NCBI RefSeq assembly: GCF_041379045.1 | Contig: NZ_CP166871.1 | Span: forward strand, 1,736,001-1,800,000 | DNA length: 64,000 nt | Reading direction: 5' to 3' | Source: Thalassotalea ponticola | GTDB taxonomy: Bacteria; Pseudomonadota; Gammaproteobacteria; Enterobacterales; Alteromonadaceae | In this document: positions 46,349-55,728 of the stretch, piece by piece | How positions within the stretch are numbered: position 1 is the first letter of the stretch | Layout of the letters: every line of letters begins with the position of its first letter | Made by a program: the position numbers and the translations under genes | The notes under the pieces: model-generated | What the model saw: only the letters and a program-made list of their open reading frames with translations | Database searches by the model: none | What the model was told of the DNA's origin: nothing

Positions 46349-47032
46349 ATGACGAAAAGTAAGGTTTTACACATTCAACCCATATCCCGTCGCAACCGAC
46401 TGTCGTTAATGTTGTTAGGTGGCGCGTTATTAATTGTTTGTTTCGTGATTGATTTGCTGTTTTGGCAACAATATAAAATACAGCTGATACTGATTAACAT
46501 GGCCGCATTAATTGTATTTTTAGTCGGCTATCTGAAACACATTCAACCCCATAACAGCTATACCCTCATGCCAGAACACTTGCAATATCATCACCCATGG
46601 GGGCAATGGCGATTACCATGGCAGGATATCCAACGCTTAGGACTTGTGCACACCGACATACAGTTACAGCGTATTGAGCTGCCATATATCGGCATTAAAC
46701 TACACAACTTGGACGCGTTAGCCAAGTCGATATCACCTCGCCTTGCCAACAAATTAGTTCACGAGCAAAAGCAGCTGTTAGTGCTGGCTATTAAACGCGG
46801 TGATATTACCTTCCAAGATGGCATCATCTGTTTTGACCCCTTTGTGTTAAACCAAAACGCCATAAAAGGCCCTGTGGCAGCGTTTTTACATCAGTGTTGT
46901 GTATTACAGCGGGCGTATGGTTATCACCTGTTTTTACCGAAAGACAGTTTTGATCGCAGTGAAGATGAATTTTTATCACTGTTAAAACAATGTCATTATC
47001 ACGCCATCAATACCTACCAGCGTAACCCTTAA
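46349..47032 (+). CDS. DUF2982 membrane-associated protein
   Basis: 227 residues. Two transmembrane helices (about 19-37 and 45-62) are followed by a cytoplasmic domain: SYTLMPEHLQYHHPWGQWRL, WQDIQRLGLVH, IELPYIGIKLHNLDALAKSI and SFDRSEDEFLSLLKQCH, typical of DUF2982. The function is unknown. The 3' end of the gene forms one arm of a strong inverted repeat. Confidence 0.85.
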   Translation: MTKSKVLHIQPISRRNRLSLMLLGGALLIVCFVIDLLFWQQYKIQLILINMAALIVFLVGYLKHIQPHNSYTLMPEHLQYHHPWGQWRLPWQDIQRLGLVHTDIQLQRIELPYIGIKLHNLDALAKSISPRLANKLVHEQKQLLVLAIKRGDITFQDGIICFDPFVLNQNAIKGPVAAFLHQCCVLQRAYGYHLFLPKDSFDRSEDEFLSLLKQCHYHAINTYQRNP

Positions 47033-47055
47033 AACGGGTGATAGGTATTGATGGC
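47003..47055. terminator. Strong inverted repeat between convergent genes, likely bidirectional terminator
   Basis: A perfect 14-bp stem, GCCATCAATACCTA with its complement, encloses the last nine codons and stop of the DUF2982 gene; an inner AACCC/GGGT pairing extends it. It lies 7 nt from the end of the convergent metalloprotease gene. There is no T tract, so intrinsic termination is not proven; transcript-end protection is an alternative. Confidence 0.5.
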
Positions 47056-47061
47056 TAACCG

Positions 47062-49812
47062 TTATGTGGGTCGTTTACCGCTACAGCGCAATAACTTGTG
47101 CGTTACCTTCAATACAACAAGGAGCCATAACCAAACCACCTGGCCCATCGATAAGCCGCCGCCCGCCGATGCTTTGTCTGCGGTTTCGGCATTAGTTCGC
47201 ACTCGAATGGTGGCGGTTGATTGAGCTCCGAGAGCATCCTCTATGGTGTAGTTAAATTGGGCCTTACTCGGCGCAGCCCCATTGCCGTTATAAACGATGT
47301 AGTCACCTTCAATACGCACGCTTGCTGGGCCATTGTAGTCTATTGCAACAATGCGCAATTGCTCATCATCAGAGGTAAGCAGATCGACATCGGTATCATT
47401 GGCGAGTACGTCGAAAACCTCATCGTTGGAGGCTGATAAGACCACAAATTCATCGTCGTTCGCTTCTGGGGCATCGTTTACCGATTGGATAAATACTTGT
47501 AAAACAAACACCTCGCTGTCGTTTACACCATCGTTAACCTTAACAAAAATCTCTACGATGCCATTTTGATCGCTAGGAAAGGTTATGGTATTGATCCCGC
47601 GAACTCGGCTATTGCTGTAATTATCGCCGTTTAACACCGTAACCGTAAATTGCTCTGGGTACTGACTGTCATCGTCGTCGACGATAATATCATTGAGATC
47701 AAGGCTTAGGGTTTGATCTTCGTTAATGACGATGCGGCGTTGCCCACTGATTACCGGGACGATGCTCTGTGTTGATTGATTATTTAAGGTAAAAGGTGTT
47801 GATAAGGCAAAGAATGACGAGGTGCTACAGGCAACTTTTATTAACGTATCGCTACTGCTTATCGCTGGCAGTGACACTGTCTCCCGACCATCGTTGTTGG
47901 TATCGGTCAATAGTGGATAGGCAAAACTATCACCGCCGTTGGCAGACAAGGTGATGTCAACGTATTTGCACTGTACATTACCGCTGTCGGTGTTGGCGAC
48001 TTGCCATACAACTTCGGTTGTCGCTTGCTCCGTTAATACGGTATTTTTACTTGGTCTATCGACCGTAAACGGTCCCGCACTAGGATCCACCTCAACGCTA
48101 ACAGTTGCATAGCTGAGGTTACCTTGCTGATCTCGAACGCTGACTTTAAAGTTCATCGTCCGCTCTGTGGTCGGGTAGCTTTCTCCCGGCTGCAAACGCC
48201 CACTGACGATACTTTGCAGTGAAGGAAAATAACGATAAGGACGTGTCGACGGTACGAACGAGCGAAATATCGGACTATCACCGTTGTCTATCATCGCTTG
48301 TCGACTATTGGTTTGTCGACCTAAATCGTATTGTTCAAAGTTATAGGTCAATTGATCGGCATCGCCATCGTCTGCCTTAGCGCTTAAAACAAATGGTGTA
48401 TTTGCTGGGATCACTATACTTTGCTCTGCGCTTATCGTTGGCTGTTGATTCTCCTCTTGCCAACTAACGCCACAGCTGTTGCCAATACCATAGCGGTCAG
48501 CCGTTAAGTATTGCCGCACCTCAAGCACCGAATGAATATGAAAATAGTCATCGGCAAACGACTGTATATTTTGATCATCACACAGGCCGGCATAAGACAT
48601 AATTGTTGAGCCACTGCCCGGTTCAAAGGCTGAATTTGCCACCCGATTACCTGAGCAAGTACCACTGACGCCGTTAAAGCTGTGCTCGGCGCCTAACTGA
48701 TGGCCGATTTCATGAGCAACAAAATCGATGTAAAAGCTATCCAGATCCGGTGAATTATTGCCACTGGCACCCGCAGCCTTCCACGCTCCTTGGGCATACT
48801 CGCCTAAACTAAACAGATCATCGTCACACGCCACCCCAACGCCGGCAATACCGCCGGTTGTCGTTGTTAATACGTGGCCGAGATCAAATTTGTCATTGCC
48901 TACATAGGTCGCCAGCACATAAGGCGCTTCATAAATATCGCTGTCGTCATTTGCAAATGGGTCGTTTGAGTCGACAAAAAAAGCGAAATCGCTGTCCTCA
49001 GCGAGGACAAAGTCGATTGCTAAGTCGCGACGCATGACAACGTTAATGCGATTAACCAAATTTACCAATGCGGCCAACACATCGTTTTTATCACCGCCGA
49101 AAAATCGACTGTACTCGTACGTCGTAGCAAAGGCAATTCGATAGGTCTTCTTTACCGCGTGTAATTCGCCCGCTTTGTGCGCCAGATCGTCGCTACCTTC
49201 TCGAGATCGCAGGGTTCGGTCTTTTATCCGCTCTTGATCATCGTCCAGCGGGTACTTGTCACGAACGTAGTAATATTCATGGTCCAACGCGTCAATATAG
49301 GTGGTGGTTTTGCCGTGAGTGATATTGGCATAGAGCTTATTGCCACTGATAACGACACTAGCAATAGTCTGTCCGGTTTGGACATCGACACCATCAAAAC
49401 TTTGAATATCCGGATATCTTGTTTGCATGCTCGTTGGTATTACGCGATTTCTTCGCAGCGCAACAGTGATGTGTTGCCCTGATGCCAAGGGTAGACTGAT
49501 CTCGGGTCTGGCGTTGCTGAGAGTTGCCTTTATTGACGCAAAGGGCTGATGATAAATCGCACTGGGATGGTCTACCACCGAGCTGTTTAATCGTTTGAAG
49601 ACCTTTTGCCGCAAGGATGATGCGCGCGTTGATAAAGGTAACTCAGATAGTCGCTGCAAGGAGAGTTGCGAGTCGCCAGCGGACTCTATTGCGTTATTGC
49701 TCAACGATAGATCGCGTTTATTTTGCCACAACGCTTCGTATCCAAATACCATTGGACCACGGCTGACAAAAAGCACCAACGACAACAGAAAAAACCTTGT
49801 TATTATTCTCAT
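47062..49812 (-). CDS. Secreted reprolysin-like zinc metalloprotease with GlyGly-CTERM-like tail
   Basis: 916 residues from the ATG at 49812; the frame can be extended three codons to a TTG, which is less likely. Signal peptide MRIITRFFLLSLVLFVSRG. A propeptide-like region (about 30-215) precedes the catalytic domain with zinc motif H367-E-I-G-H371-Q-L-G-A-E-H377 and the Met-turn IMSYAG (about 407), placing it in metzincin family M12B-like. Then come Ig- or cadherin-like beta domains (about 470-870, with VLANDTDVD). The end has GGG, a hydrophobic stretch and basic residues, a GlyGly-CTERM-type tail. It is an extracellular or surface protease. Confidence 0.88.
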   Translation of the reverse strand: MRIITRFFLLSLVLFVSRGPMVFGYEALWQNKRDLSLSNNAIESAGDSQLSLQRLSELPLSTRASSLRQKVFKRLNSSVVDHPSAIYHQPFASIKATLSNARPEISLPLASGQHITVALRRNRVIPTSMQTRYPDIQSFDGVDVQTGQTIASVVISGNKLYANITHGKTTTYIDALDHEYYYVRDKYPLDDDQERIKDRTLRSREGSDDLAHKAGELHAVKKTYRIAFATTYEYSRFFGGDKNDVLAALVNLVNRINVVMRRDLAIDFVLAEDSDFAFFVDSNDPFANDDSDIYEAPYVLATYVGNDKFDLGHVLTTTTGGIAGVGVACDDDLFSLGEYAQGAWKAAGASGNNSPDLDSFYIDFVAHEIGHQLGAEHSFNGVSGTCSGNRVANSAFEPGSGSTIMSYAGLCDDQNIQSFADDYFHIHSVLEVRQYLTADRYGIGNSCGVSWQEENQQPTISAEQSIVIPANTPFVLSAKADDGDADQLTYNFEQYDLGRQTNSRQAMIDNGDSPIFRSFVPSTRPYRYFPSLQSIVSGRLQPGESYPTTERTMNFKVSVRDQQGNLSYATVSVEVDPSAGPFTVDRPSKNTVLTEQATTEVVWQVANTDSGNVQCKYVDITLSANGGDSFAYPLLTDTNNDGRETVSLPAISSSDTLIKVACSTSSFFALSTPFTLNNQSTQSIVPVISGQRRIVINEDQTLSLDLNDIIVDDDDSQYPEQFTVTVLNGDNYSNSRVRGINTITFPSDQNGIVEIFVKVNDGVNDSEVFVLQVFIQSVNDAPEANDDEFVVLSASNDEVFDVLANDTDVDLLTSDDEQLRIVAIDYNGPASVRIEGDYIVYNGNGAAPSKAQFNYTIEDALGAQSTATIRVRTNAETADKASAGGGLSMGQVVWLWLLVVLKVTHKLLRCSGKRPT

Positions 49813-50170
49813 ATATGTCAAAAGTAAACTCAGTTTAGACTAAGAAACCTTGCCACAACGGTGCGCTAGCTTAGCGAACACGACAACAACAGGTGTGATG
49901 TAACTAAGTATTAGACAGCATGTTTAATAACACAAAGAATTAACAAAAAAACAGTTTATAACACGCCTCTATCGCCACCGACAGACACTCAGTTAAACGG
50001 TTACTTGGTGGCTCATGAATGGGCCCGCATGGCGCTAGTTCTGCGCTTTATTCAATATCGAAGGGAATCCACTTATCGCCTAATTTGAGTAGCGATTTTT
50101 ACTTATAGATGTGGTACAGTCGAGGGTCTAGACAACCACCAAACAACAAAAGAGCTTTGCATTTACGCCA

Positions 50171-51619
50171 ATGGATAAGGTTATAGAACAACATCAACCC
50201 ACCCTACTTTTTCATGACTATGAAACATGGGGGGTATCGCCAAAGTTGGATAAGCCCTCACAGTTTGCAGCCATTCGTACTGATCTCGATTTAAATATTA
50301 TCTCAGAGCCTGAGGTATTCTACTGTCAACCGCCGGCTGATTACTTACCGCATCCTGGTGCGTGTTTGGTTACTGGTATTACGCCACAAAAGGCGCGACA
50401 ACTCGGCGTTAGTGAAGCAGAATTTGCTCGCCGTATTCACGCCCTGTTCAGCGTGCCCAATACCTGTGTTGTCGGCTACAATTCAATTCGCTTTGATGAT
50501 GAAGTAACGCGCTATCTGTTTTATCGCAACTTTTACGATCCGTACGCGCGCGAATGGCAAAATGGCAATACCCGTTGGGACATTATCGACATGGCTCGCA
50601 TGTGCTATGCACTGGCGCCCGAGGGAATTAACTGGCCAGCCGATAACGATGGCCAAGTGAGTTTTCGCTTGGAGTTGCTAACGGCGGCGAACGGTATTAG
50701 CCATGACGCAGCCCACGATGCCATGAGTGACGTTTACGCGACCATTGCTTTCGCCAAGTTGATCAAGGAAAAGCAACCCAAACTGTACAACTTTATGTTT
50801 TCAATACGCAGTAAACAACAGGCGGCAGCACAAATCAACGTGTATGATATGACGCCGTTTTTACACACCTCAGGACGGATCTCTCGGGCGCAGCGCAATA
50901 CCAGTTGGTTTATGCCCATTGCGGTTGACGAGGTCAATAAAAATGCCATCACCTGTATCGACCTATCAAAAGATATTTCACCATTACTCGAACTCGACGC
51001 CGACGAAATAAAACAGCGCTTGTACACACCACACGACGATTTGCGCGGTGAAGGAAAACTGCCCATTCCACTAAAGCAAGTGCATGTCAATAAATGTCCG
51101 GCTGTGGCTCCAGCCAAGGTACTAACACCTGAGCGCGCCGCGTTAATTGGTATTGACCGAGACAGCTGTTTGGCAAATTACAAACTGATCAAACAGCATG
51201 CAACGCAGATAAAAGACACGTTAGCCGATGTCTTTTCTCGAGATTTTAACGATCAACAAGACGACGCAGAACACGCCTTGTATTCGGGTGGCTTCTTCTC
51301 TCATGCTGACAAACAAAAAATGATCGACATCATTAATATGCCTGCTGAGAAGTTAGCAACGTACCCATTTAATTTCACCGACAAACGACTCGACACCCTG
51401 TTGTTTCGTTACCGAGCGAGAAATTTTCCGATGACACTATCGCCAGAAGAGCAACATCAGTGGCATCAGTATTGCCAACACAAGTTGCAAACAGGCGAAA
51501 ATGGGCTAAGTTACGACGAGTATATGATAGAAATTGAAAATCTAGCCCACGCGCATGAAGATAATAAAGCCAAAATGGCTATATTAAAGGCCTTGTACGA
51601 CTACGTCCAAGGCAAGTGA
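50171..51619 (+). CDS. sbcB: Exodeoxyribonuclease I
   Basis: 482 residues (E. coli 475). A 3'-5' exonuclease on single-stranded DNA with roles in recombination and mismatch repair. The DEDD exonuclease domain begins LLFHDYETWGVSP (D16, E18) and includes CVVGYNSIRFDDEVTRY and HDAAHDAMSDVYAT; the SH3-like and C-terminal helical domains follow (KCPAVAPAKVLTPERA, YSGGFFSHADKQ). It stands alone; the upstream gap 49813-50170 shows no gene. Two hairpins lie after the stop. Confidence 0.97.
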   Translation: MDKVIEQHQPTLLFHDYETWGVSPKLDKPSQFAAIRTDLDLNIISEPEVFYCQPPADYLPHPGACLVTGITPQKARQLGVSEAEFARRIHALFSVPNTCVVGYNSIRFDDEVTRYLFYRNFYDPYAREWQNGNTRWDIIDMARMCYALAPEGINWPADNDGQVSFRLELLTAANGISHDAAHDAMSDVYATIAFAKLIKEKQPKLYNFMFSIRSKQQAAAQINVYDMTPFLHTSGRISRAQRNTSWFMPIAVDEVNKNAITCIDLSKDISPLLELDADEIKQRLYTPHDDLRGEGKLPIPLKQVHVNKCPAVAPAKVLTPERAALIGIDRDSCLANYKLIKQHATQIKDTLADVFSRDFNDQQDDAEHALYSGGFFSHADKQKMIDIINMPAEKLATYPFNFTDKRLDTLLFRYRARNFPMTLSPEEQHQWHQYCQHKLQTGENGLSYDEYMIEIENLAHAHEDNKAKMAILKALYDYVQGK

Positions 51620-51666
51620 ACACGCGTTAAGTAGAGTACTTAGTTAACATGCAGCGCTCGTCGTTC

Positions 51667-51719
51667 AGGCGAGCGTTAGTAACGTTCGGTGTCGCAGACA
51701 CTCGGTCAATGACACCGAA
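51667..51719. repeat. Hairpin between sbcB and the convergent dehydrogenase gene
   Basis: The 9-bp stem TTCGGTGTC/GACACCGAA (51685-51693 with 51711-51719) is preceded by a shorter stem CGCTCG/CGAGCG. Neither is followed by a T tract; a factor-assisted terminator is possible. Confidence 0.4.
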
Positions 51720-51768
51720 TCAAATACGCATATCTAACGCCACATAACTGACGCTATACGCTGACACC

Positions 51769-52650
51769 TCAGTCGGTTTTTTGTTGTTTGAGCAAGGCTA
51801 TTAAACTTGACGTATCCCAACGATTACCGCCCATCTCTTGCACTTGCTGATAAAAACCATCTACCATCTGCGTCATCGGCAATTGTGCGTCGTATTTTTT
51901 AGCTTCTGCAAAGGCGATAGCCAAGTCTTTGCGCATCCAGTCAACAGCAAAACCAAAATCGTACTCACCTTGCCACATGGTTTTATAGCGATTCTCCATT
52001 TGCCAACTGCCGGCAGCACCTTTGGCGATAGTCTCCACCAACTTATCGGCGTCTAATCCTGCTCGTTGGGCAAAGTTTAGCGCTTCACTTAATCCTTGAA
52101 CCACGCCGGCGATACAAATTTGATTCGCCATTTTTGCAATTTGACCATTACCTACCGGTCCCAACAACTGGCTAAATTTTGCATAGCTCGCCATCACCGG
52201 CTCGACCATGGCAAATACTGATGGCTCTCCGCCACACATAATGGTTAATTGACCATTTTCAGCGCCCGCCTGACCGCCCGATACAGGGGCATCGATGAAC
52301 TGTTTGTGCTGACTTGCGGCATATTGTGCCAACTCTCGTGCTAATTCGGCCGACGCTGTTGTATGGTCAACGAGTACCCCACCAGCTTTTAATCCCGCTA
52401 GTGCGCCGTCATCGCCTAACACCACTTGCCGAACATCATCGTCATTACCGACGCAGACAAAGGCGATATCGGCATTGTCGCTTGCCTGTTTTGGCGTCGA
52501 TGCGAGCTCTCCTCCATACAGCTCAACCCAGCGCTTGGCTTTTTCACTGTTGCGATTGTAAACCGTCACATCAAAACCAGCGTTTTGCAGATGACCGGCC
52601 ATAGGAAAGCCCATCACCCCTAAACCAATAAAAGAAACTTTTATCATCAT
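51769..52650 (-). CDS. NAD(P)-dependent beta-hydroxyacid dehydrogenase (HIBADH family)
   Basis: 293 residues. The Rossmann motif FIGLGVMGFPMA (about 7-18), substrate motif FIDAPVSGGQAGAENGQL (about 118-135) and catalytic lysine in GNGQIAKMANQ (about 168-178) place it with 3-hydroxyisobutyrate, tartronate semialdehyde and related reductases. The substrate cannot be fixed; succinic-semialdehyde or glyoxylate reductases are equally close. It is divergent from the glutathione peroxidase gene and convergent with sbcB. Confidence 0.9.
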   Translation of the reverse strand: MMIKVSFIGLGVMGFPMAGHLQNAGFDVTVYNRNSEKAKRWVELYGGELASTPKQASDNADIAFVCVGNDDDVRQVVLGDDGALAGLKAGGVLVDHTTASAELARELAQYAASQHKQFIDAPVSGGQAGAENGQLTIMCGGEPSVFAMVEPVMASYAKFSQLLGPVGNGQIAKMANQICIAGVVQGLSEALNFAQRAGLDADKLVETIAKGAAGSWQMENRYKTMWQGEYDFGFAVDWMRKDLAIAFAEAKKYDAQLPMTQMVDGFYQQVQEMGGNRWDTSSLIALLKQQKTD

Positions 52651-52726
52651 ATTCTCGTATAAATGTTATGTAATGTAATTTTTGTGCTAGTTTAATTGAA
52701 AACACGGGCTAAATAACAGGAAAACC

Positions 52727-53206
52727 ATGAGCAAGTTATATGATTTTAGCGCTGTCAACAATGCTGGGGTATCGATCCCGTTATTAAATTACGAAAACAA
52801 AGTCTTGTTATTCGTTAATACGGCAAGTGCCTGTGGTTTCACACCGCAGTACGCCGAGCTAGAACAACTGTATCAGCGTTTTAAAGATCGCGGCTTCGCT
52901 ATTCTGGCTTTTCCATGTAACCAATTTGGCCAACAAGAAACGGGTTCCGACAAGCAAATAGCCGAATTTTGCAGTACCAATTTTGATATCAGCTTTGATT
53001 TATTCGCAAAAATTGAGGTCAACGGACGCAATGCGTCACCGTTGTTTAACTACCTAACTGACCAAGCAAAAGGCTTGCTAGGCAGCAAAAAAATCAAATG
53101 GAATTTCACCAAGTTTTTGGTCGACCGACAAGGTGAAGTCGTCAAGCGCTATGGCTCGATAGTAAAGCCGATGAGCTTGGCCAAAGATATTGAGAAGCTA
53201 CTCTAG
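52727..53206 (+). CDS. Glutathione peroxidase family protein
   Basis: 159 residues. The catalytic cysteine is C36 (NTASACGFTPQYAELE), with the companions glutamine (FPCNQFGQQE) and tryptophan (KWNFTKFLVD). It is a Cys-type enzyme like BtuE, reducing hydroperoxides with thioredoxin or glutathione. It stands alone on its strand, convergent with lysC. Confidence 0.94.
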   Translation: MSKLYDFSAVNNAGVSIPLLNYENKVLLFVNTASACGFTPQYAELEQLYQRFKDRGFAILAFPCNQFGQQETGSDKQIAEFCSTNFDISFDLFAKIEVNGRNASPLFNYLTDQAKGLLGSKKIKWNFTKFLVDRQGEVVKRYGSIVKPMSLAKDIEKLL

Positions 53207-53242
53207 CACCACAAGGGCGAGCGCTTCCCCGAGTCCTGTCAA

Positions 53243-54583
53243 TTATGCAAACAATTGCGCGTGCAACCTTTCCACGACGTGATCGGTTTGTTGCTCAGCG
53301 ACCAAAAAACACAGGTTATTGGCACTCGCGCCGTGACAGATCATGCGTATACTGATCCCATCTAAATGGTTGAACACGCCACCAGCTAAGTGATCACTGG
53401 TGTGCAAGTTATTGCCAACGATGGCGACAAGTGATAACCCGTGCTCGACGGTAACTTCACAAAATTGCTCTAGTTCATTAATGACCTGCCGGTTTATCAC
53501 CGCTTGTTGTTCCCCTTGTGGGTTGTCAAAGGTGAGCGCCACCGAAATCTCCGAGGTAGTGATCAAATCAACACTTAACTTGTGTTTTGCCAATATGGCA
53601 AACACTTGGGCTAAAAAGCCACTGGCGTGTAACATGGCTTCACTTTTTACCGTAACTAGGGTTTGTCCCTTGCGGATGGCTATAGCGCGGTACGATGGTT
53701 TTGACTGAACCTCTCGCCTAATATGAGTACCACCGGCAAGTGGCTCGCGTGAAGAGCCGACAAATACCGGAATATCGGCACGCATCGCCGGCACCAGTGT
53801 CGCAGGATGTAATACTTTAGCACCAAACGTCGCCATTTCCGCGGCTTCGCCAAAGCTTATTTCATCAATTGCTCGCGCCTTGGCAGTGATCCGCGGATCG
53901 GTGGTAAAAATACCGATCACATCGGTCCAGATATTAACCGAGGTGGCGCCACAACCTTCGGCTAAAAGCGCGGCGGAATAATCAGAGCCGCCGCGACCGA
54001 GCGTGGTGGTATTGTTGTGTTCGTCGGCACCAATAAAGCCTTGAGTAACAATAACTTGAGTGTCAATCAGAGGTAACAATATCGTCTCACAGGCGTGTTT
54101 TACATAGTCGATATCAACAACCGCCTTGGTAAATGTACTGTCGGTGCGAACAACCCGACGAGCATCAAACCACTGCGCTTGAACACCGAGGCTGTTGAGT
54201 ACTTGGGTAAATAACAACGAGCTGATTTGCTCACCAAATGCCAGTATCGCATCACCGGTGAGTGCGGTCGGCGAGATGGTTTGTAACTGCACCAGTGACG
54301 TCAGTTGTTCTACTAGGCTTGCCAGCTGTTGATCAATTTGCTGCTTGTTGGTTAAATGCTTGCTGATATTATACGCTATCGCGGCAATTTCACCGATAAC
54401 TTGCTGCTGAAGCGCGGTGTCAATACCGGGTTGTGACAAGGTAATTAAGTGATTGGTGACACCGGCACTGGCTGACAAAACTATAACTTTGGTATGGGGA
54501 TCGCGCTGCACTATCTCGGCGCAACGCAACATAGCTTGGTAATCTGCAACACTGGTGCCGCCAAACTTTGCAATATGTAACAT
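53243..54583 (-). CDS. lysC: Aspartate kinase, LysC (aspartokinase III) type
   Basis: 446 residues from the ATG at 54583, with GGAGA before it; E. coli LysC has 449. An in-frame ATG upstream would add 22 residues. The kinase domain starts AKFGGTSVADYQAM and contains FIGADEHNNTTTLGRGGSDYSAALLAE and EAAEMATFGAKVLHPATL (each conserved in LysC, shortened here by position: about 195-215 and 262-280). Two C-terminal ACT domains (SVDLITTSEISVAL, ISIRMICHGASANNLCFLV) mediate feedback by lysine. It makes aspartyl phosphate for lysine, threonine and methionine synthesis. I saw no lysine riboswitch in the upstream region. Confidence 0.95.
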   Translation of the reverse strand: MLHIAKFGGTSVADYQAMLRCAEIVQRDPHTKVIVLSASAGVTNHLITLSQPGIDTALQQQVIGEIAAIAYNISKHLTNKQQIDQQLASLVEQLTSLVQLQTISPTALTGDAILAFGEQISSLLFTQVLNSLGVQAQWFDARRVVRTDSTFTKAVVDIDYVKHACETILLPLIDTQVIVTQGFIGADEHNNTTTLGRGGSDYSAALLAEGCGATSVNIWTDVIGIFTTDPRITAKARAIDEISFGEAAEMATFGAKVLHPATLVPAMRADIPVFVGSSREPLAGGTHIRREVQSKPSYRAIAIRKGQTLVTVKSEAMLHASGFLAQVFAILAKHKLSVDLITTSEISVALTFDNPQGEQQAVINRQVINELEQFCEVTVEHGLSLVAIVGNNLHTSDHLAGGVFNHLDGISIRMICHGASANNLCFLVAEQQTDHVVERLHAQLFA

Positions 54584-54819
54584 CAATATATTCTCCGTAG
54601 CTGACCAACGTCCCCAAGCAGCACATAAATGTATAATAGTGATTCGCATCGCCTATTAGGACCAATCTGGCGATAAAATAAGCTGTTCGTTGACACTAAA
54701 AAGAGCAAACGCACACCTGTTGCTAACGGCTTTATAGCCGCGCCGTGAGCGCTTTAATGTAACAGTAAAATAGGCCATAACACAACGTTAAGTGGTTAAC
54801 ATTGCGTTATTTTTTTTAC

Positions 54820-54849
54820 TTGAGTATCACATCCAACAATATCTATAAT
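54820..54849 (+). promoter_or_regulatory. Sigma-70 promoter of elyC
   Basis: TTGAGT, 18 nt, TATAAT, 50 nt before the elyC start. Confidence 0.55.
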
Positions 54850-54899
54850 AACCAAATTATCACCGCTATCTATGTGGTGTTTTGGAGCAAGGGATTAAT

Positions 54900-55646
54900 A
54901 TGGATTGGTTCTGGTTAAAAAAGCTGATCGGTCAGTTATTGCAGCCTATGGTAATAACACTGATACTCATGCTGCTGTCGTTGTGGTGTTTTGAGCGAAG
55001 TAAAAAGCTGGCTAAAATTAGTTTAACGACGGCCGTGTTAGTGCTGTTTAGCTTTTCGTTTATCGGTATAAGCCAATATCTAATCAAGCAGTTTGAACAA
55101 GTACATCCCCCCTTTCAACAACAGCAGAGTAAACTCGATTACATTGTGGTATTGGGTTGTGGTCATGTTAGCGATCAGCAGTTAAGCCCATCACAACAAT
55201 TGATTACTTGTTCATTGCAACGCACTGTTGAAGCGCTGCGCATCGCTATGTTACATCCTGAAGCGACGATTATCACTTCGGGTGCGGCCATGCACGATCG
55301 CCAAAGCAATGCACATGTGGTCAAGCAAGCACTGCTCGAACTGGGCTATAGCGGTAATATAATCACTAACGAACAAGCTCGGGATACCGAAGATGAAGCC
55401 ATCTATCTCGCCGAGTCCCTACAAGGTCGAACATTCGCGTTGATCACTAACGCCAACCACATGCCACGGGCCATGCGCTATTTTCAGCAACAACAGTTAA
55501 CCCCCATTGCCGCGCCCACAGGCTATTACGCTAAAAATGCGCCTTTGCACTGGCAACAGCTCTTCCCCGATGGCAAAAACTTGATGGTCAGTGAACGAGT
55601 ATTTTATGAGTTTTTTGGCCAAATATGGCAATGGCTTAAAGCATAA
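54900..55646 (+). CDS. elyC: ElyC/SanA/YdcF family envelope protein (DUF218)
   Basis: 248 residues from the ATG at 54900, with AGGGA 6 nt upstream; an in-frame TTG would add six residues. E. coli ElyC (YcbC) has 259. Two transmembrane helices (about 13-30 and 39-57) precede the DUF218 domain: YIVVLGCGHVSDQQLSPSQQ, ATIITSGAAMHD, QARDTEDEAIYLAE and ITNANHMPRAMRYF. ElyC affects peptidoglycan and envelope carrier-lipid metabolism in E. coli. It is convergent with the CsdA-CsdE fusion gene. Confidence 0.88.
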   Translation: MDWFWLKKLIGQLLQPMVITLILMLLSLWCFERSKKLAKISLTTAVLVLFSFSFIGISQYLIKQFEQVHPPFQQQQSKLDYIVVLGCGHVSDQQLSPSQQLITCSLQRTVEALRIAMLHPEATIITSGAAMHDRQSNAHVVKQALLELGYSGNIITNEQARDTEDEAIYLAESLQGRTFALITNANHMPRAMRYFQQQQLTPIAAPTGYYAKNAPLHWQQLFPDGKNLMVSERVFYEFFGQIWQWLKA

Positions 55647-55697
55647 ATGGCTATTGTAAGCTCGCTATATCACGCTGTTAAACTGTTAAGCTGTTTA

Positions 55698-55715
55698 GGT
55701 TAGCTCTCGCTAACC
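55698..55715. repeat. Hairpin between convergent elyC and csdAE genes
   Basis: Perfect 7-bp stem GGTTAGC/GCTAACC with loop TCTC, 13 nt from the end of the csdAE gene. No T tract; a weak bidirectional terminator is possible. Confidence 0.4.
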
Positions 55716-55728
55716 GGTGATAATGCCG

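Noticed and set aside
54584..54819. Lysine riboswitch upstream of lysC
   Set aside because: The conserved L-box segments (AGAGGNGC and the later GAAG-type core) are not present.
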